Source: a candidate division Zixibacteria bacterium RBG_16_43_9 (GTDB taxonomy: Bacteria; Zixibacteria; MSB-5A5; RBG-16-43-9). Taken from it: 8,994 nt of DNA. The notes beneath the pieces were generated by a model. That model was not told the DNA's origin. It ran no database searches and worked only from the letters and a program-made list of their open reading frames with translations. This document shows, piece after piece, positions 1 to 5,251 of this stretch. The stretch is taken from positions 1 to 8,994 of the forward strand of contig MEWM01000003.1 of NCBI GenBank assembly GCA_001775355.1, read 5' to 3'. How positions within the stretch are numbered: the stretch's first letter is position 1; each line of letters begins with the position of its first letter. The position numbers and the translations under genes are program-made.

Positions 1-6
1 CCGGCA

Positions 7-42
7 GTTCGACAGGCTCACTGCTCTGAGCGGAGCCGAAGA
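7..42. repeat. Imperfect palindromic repeat, REP-like
   Basis: The arms begin TTCGACAGGCTCA and end TGAGCGGAGCCGAA. They pair at the outer TTCG/CGAA and inner CTCA/TGAG blocks around a short centre. From memory, very similar TTCGACAGGCTCA palindromes occur between genes in many unrelated bacterial genomes, so this is probably a dispersed repeat. It covers the last codons and the stop codon of the Crp/Fnr-type gene on the minus strand. Confidence 0.65.
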
Positions 43-791
43 GGGGGTCGCCCTTGCAGAAAAGGCGCAGCTACCAAAAAAACGGGCGATATGACTTTTC
101 GCTTCTCAACTTCCCTGACTAATTCCCTGAGCTTTCCCTTATCTTTGATAACGATTTCTTTTGAACTTGCTCCTAAAATCCCCTCTTTTTTGAACCGGCT
201 CATCACCCGGATGGCTGTTTCCACGGTCGTTCCCACCGAGTCTGCCATGTCCTGCCGGGTAAGTTTAAGGTTGATCTTTATCCCACCCGGAAACGGCGTG
301 CCGTGTTTTTCCGAAAGTCCTAACAGAAGCGCAGCCAGTCTTTTCTCCACTTTTCCAGAGATAAGCCCAATCATCATCTCATGGGCTTGCATCAGCTTTC
401 TCCCCAGAAAACTTATGACTCCCTGGGCTAAGCCTTCCTGGGTTTTGAGCAGGGAAAGCAAATCTTTTTTTGATAAGCAATAGACTTTAGACTTTCCCTC
501 AGCCCTGGCTGAAGCATACTGGATGTCAGAGAATATCGTTCCACCTCCGCAGATTTCACCTGGGGTCACGACTTCTAATACTATCTCTTTACCACCTGCT
601 GAATGCTTCAGAACCTTCACCTTTCCGGATTTGATCACATACAAGTAAGAAGCAGGCTCACCTTCCCAGAACAAGTATTCCCCTTTTCTAAATTCCTTTT
701 CGGAAAATTTCTGGCTAATCCCCAAAAGCTCATTTTCTGATAAATCTGAAAAAAAGGGAATCCTTCTGACTATTGCTAATTTTTTCAGCAT
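18..791 (-). CDS. Crp/Fnr-family transcriptional regulator
   Basis: This is a 257-residue cytoplasmic DNA-binding regulator. Residues about 10-115 form the cyclic-nucleotide-binding-like beta barrel, with FRKGEYLFWEGEPA near 34-47 and PGEICGGG near 77-84. A dimerisation helix follows at about 118-145. The C-terminal winged helix-turn-helix has LTRQDMADSVG at 177-187 and recognition helix TTVETAIRVMSRF. In that helix E191 and R195 match the base-contacting Glu and Arg of Crp and Fnr. The pocket lacks the phosphate-binding Arg-Ser of E. coli Crp (the motif reads YASARA), and there is no Fnr-type N-terminal cysteine cluster. The ligand is therefore unknown and cAMP is unlikely. The start is set by GAGG nine bases upstream of the ATG. 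Crp homologues usually end near residue 232. The extra 25 residues run into the palindrome at 7-42, which supplies the stop. The regulated genes cannot be told from the sequence. Confidence 0.9.
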   Translation of the reverse strand: MLKKLAIVRRIPFFSDLSENELLGISQKFSEKEFRKGEYLFWEGEPASYLYVIKSGKVKVLKHSAGGKEIVLEVVTPGEICGGGTIFSDIQYASARAEGKSKVYCLSKKDLLSLLKTQEGLAQGVISFLGRKLMQAHEMMIGLISGKVEKRLAALLLGLSEKHGTPFPGGIKINLKLTRQDMADSVGTTVETAIRVMSRFKKEGILGASSKEIVIKDKGKLRELVREVEKRKVISPVFLVAAPFLQGRPPLRLRSEQ

Positions 792-831
792 ATATAATTA
801 CCTCATTTCATATATTACGATATGTTTAACG

Positions 832-861
832 ATAATTTAACCTGGCTACGCATTATGTCAA
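832..861 (-). promoter_or_regulatory. Candidate promoter of the Crp/Fnr-type gene
   Basis: The minus strand has a perfect TTGACA (856-861). Eighteen bases further on is AATTAT (832-837, four of six matches to TATAAT). Downstream, ACGATA occurs twice, 12 bases apart (817-822 and 829-834, plus-strand reading), between the -10 and the ribosome binding site. That could be a regulator site, but it is a direct repeat and not the inverted site usual for this family. The -35 is convincing and the -10 is weak. Confidence 0.5.
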
Positions 862-872
862 GTGTAAAAAAA

Positions 873-912
873 TTGTAGGGGCATCCCGCCGCAGGCGGAA
901 CTGTGCCCTTAC
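873..912. repeat. Nested palindrome, outer GTAG/TTAC arms
   Basis: The outer arms GTAGGGGCA (875-883) and TGCCCTTAC (904-912) pair at eight of nine positions. They enclose a perfect inner hairpin, CCGCC (886-890) and GGCGG (894-898), with loop GCA. The two-level design matches the palindrome at 1131-1162. It lies 12 bases upstream of the crp -35. Confidence 0.65.
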
Positions 913-943
913 TCATATTCAGATTAAGGCAAATCATAAAAAA

Positions 944-980
944 ATCCCCGCCGAAGGTTTCCTCAGCGAGGATGGGGGGA
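944..980. repeat. Imperfect nested hairpin
   Basis: The outer TCCCC (945-949) pairs with GGGGA (976-980). The inner TCCTC (960-964) pairs with GAGGA (968-972) around loop AGC. There is no following T-run that would make it an intrinsic terminator. It may be another decayed palindromic element. Confidence 0.4.
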
Positions 981-1123
981 AGAAGCAACAACAGGAGATA
1001 AAAAATATTTTTCTGTTTAACAAAAAACAAAATATACCATCAGAATATAAAAGCTATGACCGTCGTCATAAAAACGGGAATTTATTTTGAATTTTCCTCC
1101 TTAGCCTAAAATATCTGATTCGA

Positions 1124-1162
1124 CTACAAATTGTAGGGGGAATTCATGAATTACTTCTACAA
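1124..1162. repeat. Nested palindrome with three CTACAA/TTGTAG arms
   Basis: CTACAA (1124-1129), its complement TTGTAG (1131-1136) and a second CTACAA (1157-1162) alternate. The last two enclose the perfect 12-base palindrome AATTCATGAATT (1141-1152). The middle arm can pair with either neighbour, giving two alternative structures. The two-level layout and GTAG/CTAC ends resemble the element at 873-912. Confidence 0.65.
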
Positions 1163-1223
1163 ACCCTTGGTAGGTCTGACATCCTTGTGGTTAAGAGCCA
1201 GCCCGCTTAGCTCTCTGACTGTC

Positions 1224-1247
1224 AAAACAGACAGGAATGTCTGTTTT
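1224..1247. repeat. Perfect 10-bp hairpin, GGAA loop
   Basis: AAAACAGACA (1224-1233) and TGTCTGTTTT (1238-1247) are perfectly complementary around GGAA, followed by ACCAC. On the plus strand the stem ends in TTTT but no longer T-run follows, and no gene ends nearby. A repeat element is therefore more likely than a terminator. Its short purine loop and trailing CAC recall the GCTAC-flanked hairpins at 6401-6700. Confidence 0.6.
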
Positions 1248-1269
1248 ACCACTCATTGGGGGCTTATAA

Positions 1270-1293
1270 GTAGCGTCCCGCCTTATGCAGAAC
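1270..1293 (-). repeat. GGACGCTAC hairpin repeat, copy a (decayed)
   Basis: Read on the minus strand, 7-base arms GTTCTGC and GCGGGAC surround a 5-base ATAAG loop and end in GCTAC. The arms still pair at every position if two G-T wobbles are allowed. Alignment to the copy at 6602-6625 gives 20 identities in 24. Confidence 0.6.
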
Positions 1294-1307
1294 TAGAAAA
1301 TAAAAAC

Positions 1308-1331
1308 GTCCGGGATAAACCCGGACGCCAC
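1308..1331 (+). repeat. GGACGC(T/C)AC hairpin repeat, copy b
   Basis: Arms GTCCGGG (1308-1314) and CCCGGAC (1320-1326) flank the loop ATAAA, followed by GCCAC. The stem extends by one more C-G pair (1307/1327). Outer bases and loop match the copy at 6602-6625, while the inner three base pairs differ in a compensated way. Confidence 0.65.
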
Positions 1332-1340
1332 GAAGTATTC

Positions 1341-1361
1341 CCCTCTCCTTTTAGGAGAGGG
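1341..1361. repeat. Perfect 8-bp hairpin CCCTCTCC/GGAGAGGG
   Basis: The arms at 1341-1348 and 1354-1361 flank loop TTTTA and are followed by TCAGGGTGAGG. The hairpin at 6343-6363 is similarly C-rich then G-rich, and both lie beside other palindromes. No T-run follows, so this is probably an interspersed repeat. Confidence 0.55.
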
Positions 1362-1393
1362 TCAGGGTGAGGTCCAATTGGAACGGGAGAGTG

Positions 1394-1419
1394 GCACCCC
1401 CAAACCGTTGGGGGGGTGC
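1394..1419. repeat. Hairpin GCACCCCC/GGGGGTGC behind the transglutaminase gene
   Basis: This perfect 8-bp stem with a 10-base loop starts 14 bases past the stop codon of the minus-strand transglutaminase gene. Its position would suit transcript-end protection or termination. However, the minus strand past the stem has no T-run, so a standard intrinsic terminator is not supported. Confidence 0.5.
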
Positions 1420-1432
1420 GGTGCAGAAAGAT

Positions 1433-3010
1433 CTACCACCAAACCTGCTTTCCATCCTCAATCGTAAAAATCCGCTCTTCTTCTTTATTGGAATCTTTCG
1501 GCACTAGCCAGTAAAGACATTCTGTTGGGACTTTTTCGAAAACCAGAGGCTTATCGCCCGCAACTGAACTTCCCAATTTCTGCCAGCCATCCTTCCAGTA
1601 AAAAAGCTCATATTCCTTTCCCTGTGTGAGGAATGTTTTCGCTATCCCATCAGTTGACGCTTCTTGTTTCCTGGCAATCGTGGAAGTTAGAGCTAACGAC
1701 GTAGTTTTCTTCTCATCACCCTGAATCCCCTGGACACTACAGTCAGAAAGAAGAATAAACGGCTCGCCGTAAGGAGCGACCTTGCCATTCAGATATAAGG
1801 CCGGCAGGTAAGCGATGTCCTTCCCCATATCCGTGAAGACTGCACTTTTGTTCTCGATTCTACCCCAGTGAATAGGCTGCCACTCGCCATCGTTGAAGAC
1901 GCAGAGGTATGCGATGTCCACCGAATCCGGAATTTCTTTATTGAAGTTGACCGTTACATTACAAACCTCTTCATAATCCCTGGTGACGTCTTTATAACTT
2001 TTACCCGCAAGCCAGCCCGGCATTTCCTTTTGCTTTTTCTCCTGAAAGGCAAGATTGTCTTTTTGCTTATCAAAAGTCTTACGATAGACCTTGGCAAGTT
2101 TGTTCCACAGATGATATTCTCCCGGATTTGCCTCAGCTCCCATAAAGGGAATCACTTTACCATCTGGAGTAACTATTGCATTCCAGGCATGATTGTTCCC
2201 GGCATTTGCCCAGAAAGGAGTATAGTCAGAGGTGACAGCGAGTCCATTCGCTCTCATAGCATAAATGGTCACGTTGGTCATATCCTCACATCTTCCCAGA
2301 TGATTCTTGAGCATCTCAGAAAGCCCCTGGTCAGTCGGATGATAATAATAGCGCGGGTCAAATGTAAACCACGACTTGACATCATCATTGATCAGCTTTG
2401 CCGCCTGAATCGCATCTGAAGGATCTGTCATCTTTTTTTCGATATCTTTATACTTCTCCCAGAAAAATTCCCGCCAGTTCTCCAAAGGTTCATTGCTCCC
2501 GCGATAAGGAAGCACATATTCGCAAAGCTGTTCAAAAGATAAATTCTTAGCCCAGGGCTTTTCACGCCAGGCTTTGAAAGAATAATCGATCTGCTTGATC
2601 AGGAAATCTGCGGTGATGGTCTTTAAGTCATAAACAATCTCCTTCTTTTCGAAATCAAGTGAACCGTGGCGTTGCTCCAACGTATCCCATTCCGCCCTTA
2701 AGGTATTATAGTCTTTGTAATCAAGAACGTTAAAGCTGATCTCTTTTCCAGTGGTATCCTGAAGAGCATAAGTCACGTAGCTGTGCCCTTCCATATTGCC
2801 AATCAGAAAAAATGCAGCCTGCAGTTCAAGAGAATCCTTTGCAGAAGAATAATGCGACAGAACATCCTTCAGCTCCCCGCGATTACTTCCTGCAGAATCA
2901 AGAGCCGCCTTAACATCAGGAGGATAGGAAAGTTCTGCACTCGTCGCCCCAGTAAGGCCAGGCAAACAGCAAATAAGCGAAACCAAAACTATGATAAATT
3001 TATGTTTCAT
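1433..3010 (-). CDS. Secreted transglutaminase-like protein
   Basis: This is a 525-residue protein with an N-terminal signal peptide: basic MKHK, then a hydrophobic run to about residue 20, with a likely cut after ATSA near residue 25. It is therefore exported to the periplasm or beyond. The transglutaminase-like core spans about 195-300. Cys241 in LGRCEDMTN, His274 in GNNHAWNAI and Asp283 in TPDGKV are the expected Cys-His-Asp triad. In this superfamily such domains act as proteases, amidases or cross-linkers, so the reaction cannot be named. The N-terminal 190 residues are mostly helical and the last 170 look beta-rich, perhaps carbohydrate- or partner-binding. An AGAGGAGAAG ribosome binding site precedes the ATG. 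It appears to be a single-gene unit, and neither neighbour suggests a pathway. The family call is firm and the substrate unknown. Confidence 0.82.
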   Translation of the reverse strand: MKHKFIIVLVSLICCLPGLTGATSAELSYPPDVKAALDSAGSNRGELKDVLSHYSSAKDSLELQAAFFLIGNMEGHSYVTYALQDTTGKEISFNVLDYKDYNTLRAEWDTLEQRHGSLDFEKKEIVYDLKTITADFLIKQIDYSFKAWREKPWAKNLSFEQLCEYVLPYRGSNEPLENWREFFWEKYKDIEKKMTDPSDAIQAAKLINDDVKSWFTFDPRYYYHPTDQGLSEMLKNHLGRCEDMTNVTIYAMRANGLAVTSDYTPFWANAGNNHAWNAIVTPDGKVIPFMGAEANPGEYHLWNKLAKVYRKTFDKQKDNLAFQEKKQKEMPGWLAGKSYKDVTRDYEEVCNVTVNFNKEIPDSVDIAYLCVFNDGEWQPIHWGRIENKSAVFTDMGKDIAYLPALYLNGKVAPYGEPFILLSDCSVQGIQGDEKKTTSLALTSTIARKQEASTDGIAKTFLTQGKEYELFYWKDGWQKLGSSVAGDKPLVFEKVPTECLYWLVPKDSNKEEERIFTIEDGKQVWW

Positions 3011-3081
3011 CTTCTCCTCTTTTCTAAAAACTAAGCACTGTTGGTACTCTATATATTTAAGAAAACGAACCTGCTTATAAC

Positions 3082-3108
3082 ATCATACTTCTAGAGCTAA
3101 AAAGTCAA
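3082..3108 (-). promoter_or_regulatory. Weak candidate promoter of the transglutaminase-like gene
   Basis: On the minus strand TTGACT (3103-3108) is followed by TATGAT (3082-3087). Each matches five of six consensus bases. The spacer is only 15 bases, shorter than usual, so the assignment is tentative. Confidence 0.3.
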
Positions 3109-3126
3109 GGAAAATTCGACATGCTA

Positions 3127-3150
3127 ACTATAGTATGTAGACTTGCATAG
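3127..3150. promoter_or_regulatory. Candidate operator for the controller protein
   Basis: The palindrome ACTATAGT (3127-3134) lies directly upstream of the -35 hexamer. A second, less symmetric GACTTGCATAG (3140-3150) overlaps that hexamer. Control boxes of controller-regulated restriction systems are built from GACT...AGTC half-sites upstream of and over the -35, so the placement is suggestive. The spacing is not the usual one. Confidence 0.35.
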
Positions 3151-3166
3151 ATGAGATGTTTATAAT
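3138..3166 (+). promoter_or_regulatory. Promoter of the controller-nuclease operon
   Basis: TAGACT (3138-3143, four of six) and a perfect TATAAT (3161-3166) are separated by exactly 17 bases. Transcription would start near 3173. That lies downstream of a possible ATG at 3156 and upstream of the ATG at 3201, so it favours the later start. Confidence 0.6.
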
Positions 3167-3200
3167 AAAGTGCTTAGACTGGTGGGAAAGCATTAAAGTT

Positions 3201-3416
3201 ATGGAAAAAAGCATTTTAGTGAAATTCGGAAGAAAGGTCCGCTTGGAGCGTCTCAAGAAAAACCTTTCGCAGGAAGACCTTGGTGCGAGGGCTGGTCTCC
3301 ACAGGACATATATTGGTATGGTCGAAAGAGCTGAGAAAAACGTAACCCTCAGAAACATAGAGAAAATATGTAGAGCTCTGGATTTAAGAATCAGAGACTT
3401 CTTTAAAGATTTTTAG
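3201..3416 (+). CDS. XRE-family regulator, likely restriction controller (C) protein
   Basis: This 71-residue, single-domain helix-turn-helix protein is the size and type of controller proteins in type II restriction-modification systems. The HTH runs from about residue 22 (LSQEDLGARAGL) through HRTYIGMVERAEKNVTLRN to ALDL near 62. The HRTYI.. .ER run is typical of this family. Such proteins bind as dimers, activating the nuclease operon at low dose and repressing it at high dose. An ATG at 3156 would add 15 residues that do not fit the fold and would lie upstream of the predicted transcript start, so 3201 was chosen. The Shine-Dalgarno sequence is weak (GGTGGGAAAG), suggesting low expression. 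The nuclease gene follows after 3 bases. Family certain, controller role inferred from context. Confidence 0.82.
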   Translation: MEKSILVKFGRKVRLERLKKNLSQEDLGARAGLHRTYIGMVERAEKNVTLRNIEKICRALDLRIRDFFKDF

Positions 3417-3419
3417 TAT

Positions 3420-4229
3420 ATGGACAAAGACTGGAAAGAAAAAGTTCAAGAATACTGCGAAAAATATAACATCCCTCTCGTTTATCTTGCAGAAACAATG
3501 TACGAACCGAAAGTAGTCCCCATGATTCGTGGAAAAGCTTTTGAATTTACCATCTTCATGCTTCTCCAGAAGGTACTCAATCAAGATGAGTGGGAAGTAA
3601 CCAAACCAAGTATGAATGCTCAGACTGGTTTTCATGATATTGACGTACGGGTCACTCATAAGAAAACAAAAAAAGATATACTGATCGAGTGCAAATTGGC
3701 AAAAAAGGGTGGATATCAAAAATTCGCCGATGGGCACAGTGAAATAAGAGTAAAGTGTATGCGTAGTCGAACATTGGGAATTGCCAAGGTTAAAGAGCTA
3801 GCGCCTAAATGGGGTGTCAGCAAAAAAATGCTGACAATTCATAATGACCAATATTTGCCTGGTGACTTTGATATAGTCGTTTCTTCAATCGGGAACGCTT
3901 TTTATCGAACTCATAAAACAACTGGTATATTCGAATGGAACCCAACAAAGTCTGAGCAAGAGTTTTTATTAAAACTTAATCCTTCCAACAAGAATAACTT
4001 AAAAGATTTTTCATTCCGCAATATATATATTGCTAGAACTGAATCTCTTGCAGTTACGCATGATAGCGGAGTTGTTTGTACAAGAAGAAACTGTCAAAAC
4101 AAAACAAATTGTGGTTTTGTTCCAAATTATCCAATTATTTACTTTGATGCGAAAACAAATAAACCAACCAATGGTTGGGTGCCAATAGAAGAATCCCTAA
4201 ACATCTTTAAGGGTTTTGTGGGCAAATAA
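3420..4229 (+). CDS. Putative type II restriction endonuclease, PD-(D/E)XK fold
   Basis: This 269-residue protein does not match any restriction enzyme I can name. A nuclease core is visible. GKAFEF (38-43) could supply the helical acidic residue. HDIDVRV (72-78) gives the Asp at the start of a hairpin, and DILIECKLAKK (86-96) gives Glu90-Cys-Lys92. Together these make the D...ExK site of magnesium-dependent PD-(D/E)XK nucleases. Near the C terminus, H214, C220, C225 and C231 are spaced like a small zinc-binding knuckle. The gene begins 3 bases after the controller stop with no clear ribosome binding site, so translation probably depends on coupling. Its last 33 bases overlap the end of the opposing methyltransferase gene. 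It is A+T-rich (15 of 60 G+C at 3961-4020), as expected for a transferred gene. Function is inferred from the motif plus the adjacent methyltransferase; the recognition site is unknown. Confidence 0.72.
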   Translation: MDKDWKEKVQEYCEKYNIPLVYLAETMYEPKVVPMIRGKAFEFTIFMLLQKVLNQDEWEVTKPSMNAQTGFHDIDVRVTHKKTKKDILIECKLAKKGGYQKFADGHSEIRVKCMRSRTLGIAKVKELAPKWGVSKKMLTIHNDQYLPGDFDIVVSSIGNAFYRTHKTTGIFEWNPTKSEQEFLLKLNPSNKNNLKDFSFRNIYIARTESLAVTHDSGVVCTRRNCQNKTNCGFVPNYPIIYFDAKTNKPTNGWVPIEESLNIFKGFVGK

Positions 4230-5072
4230 TGGTAAGGGGAGTGATCCCTGTTTGACAGAATCATAGTTAACTATAAATAATTCCCTCCCTTTGTATCTTG
4301 TACCTTTGCGATCTGTCCCGTTCTTTTGATCATCTGTTCTGTTAAGTGTATAATTCCACTCTTTTTCGTGTAAACTATGTACCCATTTGTATAATTTTCT
4401 AATTTCAGGGCTGTTGTCATATGTCAACAAAAATTTTATTCTATTGTTATTTCTCTTTAAAACATCACAAAGTCTAAAATGATCTTCTTTTTTAAAAAAG
4501 TGTGTATAAAATTTGTCTTGGTCAGCGTTAAAGTAAGGCGGGTCAACAAAAAGGAAAGCTCCATCTTCTACGTTCTCTATGACTTCTTCGAAATCAAGTG
4601 CAGTAAGTTTAACATTTTGAAGTTTTACTGAAGTCCGCAGGATGTTCCGAGGCCAATTTTCTGGCCGCATACTATATTTATCACCGTATCCAAAATAGCA
4701 ATTTTGCCTATTCATTATCCCCGAATAAGATGTTCGGTTCAAATAGAACCACCTCACAGCATAATCAAGCTCTGTCTCCGGTTTAAATATATTTTTGTAA
4801 TAGCTATGCCTTTCTTTTGTAGCTTTTTCGCTCTTGAGCCTATCTATAAGTTTCTCTGGATAATCTCTTATCACCATAAGACAATTTATCAATTCATCAT
4901 CTATATCATTTAGCCAATTCCTCTCGGCCTTTACCTTAGCAAAGAAAATAGAGGATCCACCAGCAAATGGTTCCACGTAGCAAGAGTGGTAGGGAACATG
5001 CTCCAGAATCAGCTTTCGTGCGTAGAATTTGCCACCTGCATATCTAAATGGCGAATTCATTTCTTGATCCAT
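4197..5072 (-). CDS. DNA adenine-N6 methyltransferase, D12 class (Dam-like)
   Basis: This 291-residue alpha-class methyltransferase transfers a methyl group from S-adenosylmethionine to adenine N6. Motif X is FRYAGGK (9-15), motif I VEPFAGGSS (33-41) and catalytic motif IV DPPY (177-180, within FLFVDPPYF). Target recognition lies between about 60 and 165, with KGRELFIVNY closing the fold near 261-270. This order and length fit the Dam/DpnII-like D12 family, but GATC recognition is not proved. The ATG at 5072 has GAGGA five bases upstream. A longer frame from a TTG at 5120 is rejected because that codon lies within the -35 hexamer. The gene should protect host DNA from the opposing nuclease. 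It is very A+T-rich (13 of 60 G+C at 4441-4500) and its last 33 bases overlap the nuclease gene tail to tail. Confidence 0.92.
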   Translation of the reverse strand: MDQEMNSPFRYAGGKFYARKLILEHVPYHSCYVEPFAGGSSIFFAKVKAERNWLNDIDDELINCLMVIRDYPEKLIDRLKSEKATKERHSYYKNIFKPETELDYAVRWFYLNRTSYSGIMNRQNCYFGYGDKYSMRPENWPRNILRTSVKLQNVKLTALDFEEVIENVEDGAFLFVDPPYFNADQDKFYTHFFKKEDHFRLCDVLKRNNNRIKFLLTYDNSPEIRKLYKWVHSLHEKEWNYTLNRTDDQKNGTDRKGTRYKGRELFIVNYDSVKQGSLPLPLFAHKTLKDV

Positions 5073-5088
5073 AACAATCCTCGTCGAT

Positions 5089-5223
5089 TTAAGTATATAC
5101 CGAACCAGGTGTATTGGCAAGTAAAATTTTTTTGGGCTTTGCTATACAAAATGACTTGAATTGTTTTCCAAGCTCAGCATAGGAATTGTACTTTATTCCT
5201 GGTTGTTCAGCCGCGTGTATCAT
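5089..5223 (-). pseudogene. Possible short peptide or gene remnant between aldolase and methyltransferase
   Basis: A 44-codon minus-strand frame begins MIHAAEQPGIKYNSYAELG after GGGAAAGA. It has protein-like composition, and the same frame stays open upstream into the aldolase 3' end. Its last ten codons coincide with the methyltransferase promoter, so it is unlikely to be an intact gene. It may be the remains of a gene disrupted when the restriction module arrived. I do not recognise it. Confidence 0.2.
5092..5120 (-). promoter_or_regulatory. Promoter of the adenine methyltransferase gene
   Basis: On the minus strand TTGCCA (5115-5120) and TATACT (5092-5097) each match five of six consensus bases, 17 bases apart. 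The predicted transcript start near 5085 leaves a leader of only about 13 nt, just enough for the GAGGA at 5078-5082. A strong separate promoter suits early, constitutive methylation after entry into a new host. Confidence 0.72.
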
Positions 5224-5251
5224 TCTTTCCCAAAGAGGGGAAAAAACTGAA

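Larger units (their letters stand above)
792..1432. other. Non-coding interval rich in hairpin repeats
   Basis: About 640 bases between the regulator and the transglutaminase gene carry no convincing gene. The interval holds the crp promoter and at least eight short inverted repeats, listed separately. Open frames here (for example 815-1030 minus and 1146-1370 plus) have no ribosome binding site, are low in complexity and run through the hairpins. No tRNA or rRNA was recognised. The interval looks like a landing zone for small palindromic elements, parts of which have decayed. Confidence 0.7.

Noticed and set aside
815..1030. 71-codon minus-strand frame with a hydrophobic start
   Set aside because: It has no ribosome binding site, runs through two hairpin repeats and the crp promoter, and its leucine run comes from A/T-rich low-complexity sequence.
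1146..1370. 74-codon plus-strand frame
   Set aside because: Its start lies inside the AATTCATGAATT palindrome and the body consists of repeat hairpins; composition is not protein-like.
3156..3200. Earlier ATG extending the controller protein by 15 residues
   Set aside because: It lies upstream of the transcript start predicted from TATAAT at 3161-3166, lacks a Shine-Dalgarno sequence, and the extension falls outside the HTH fold.
4235..4249. AGGGGAGTGATCCCT as a terminator between nuclease and methyltransferase genes
   Set aside because: The stem is only 4-5 bp, no T-run follows, and it lies inside the coding region of the methyltransferase gene.
3120..5120. GATC avoidance as evidence for the recognition site
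   Set aside because: GATC occurs several times in and around the module (for example near 3682, 4243, 4327, 4953 and 5066). A methylated host need not avoid its own site, so this is uninformative.
5226..5243. TTTCCC/GGGAAA hairpin as terminator of the aldolase gene
   Set aside because: In the minus-strand transcript the T-run comes before the stem, not after it, and the stem is only 6 bp.
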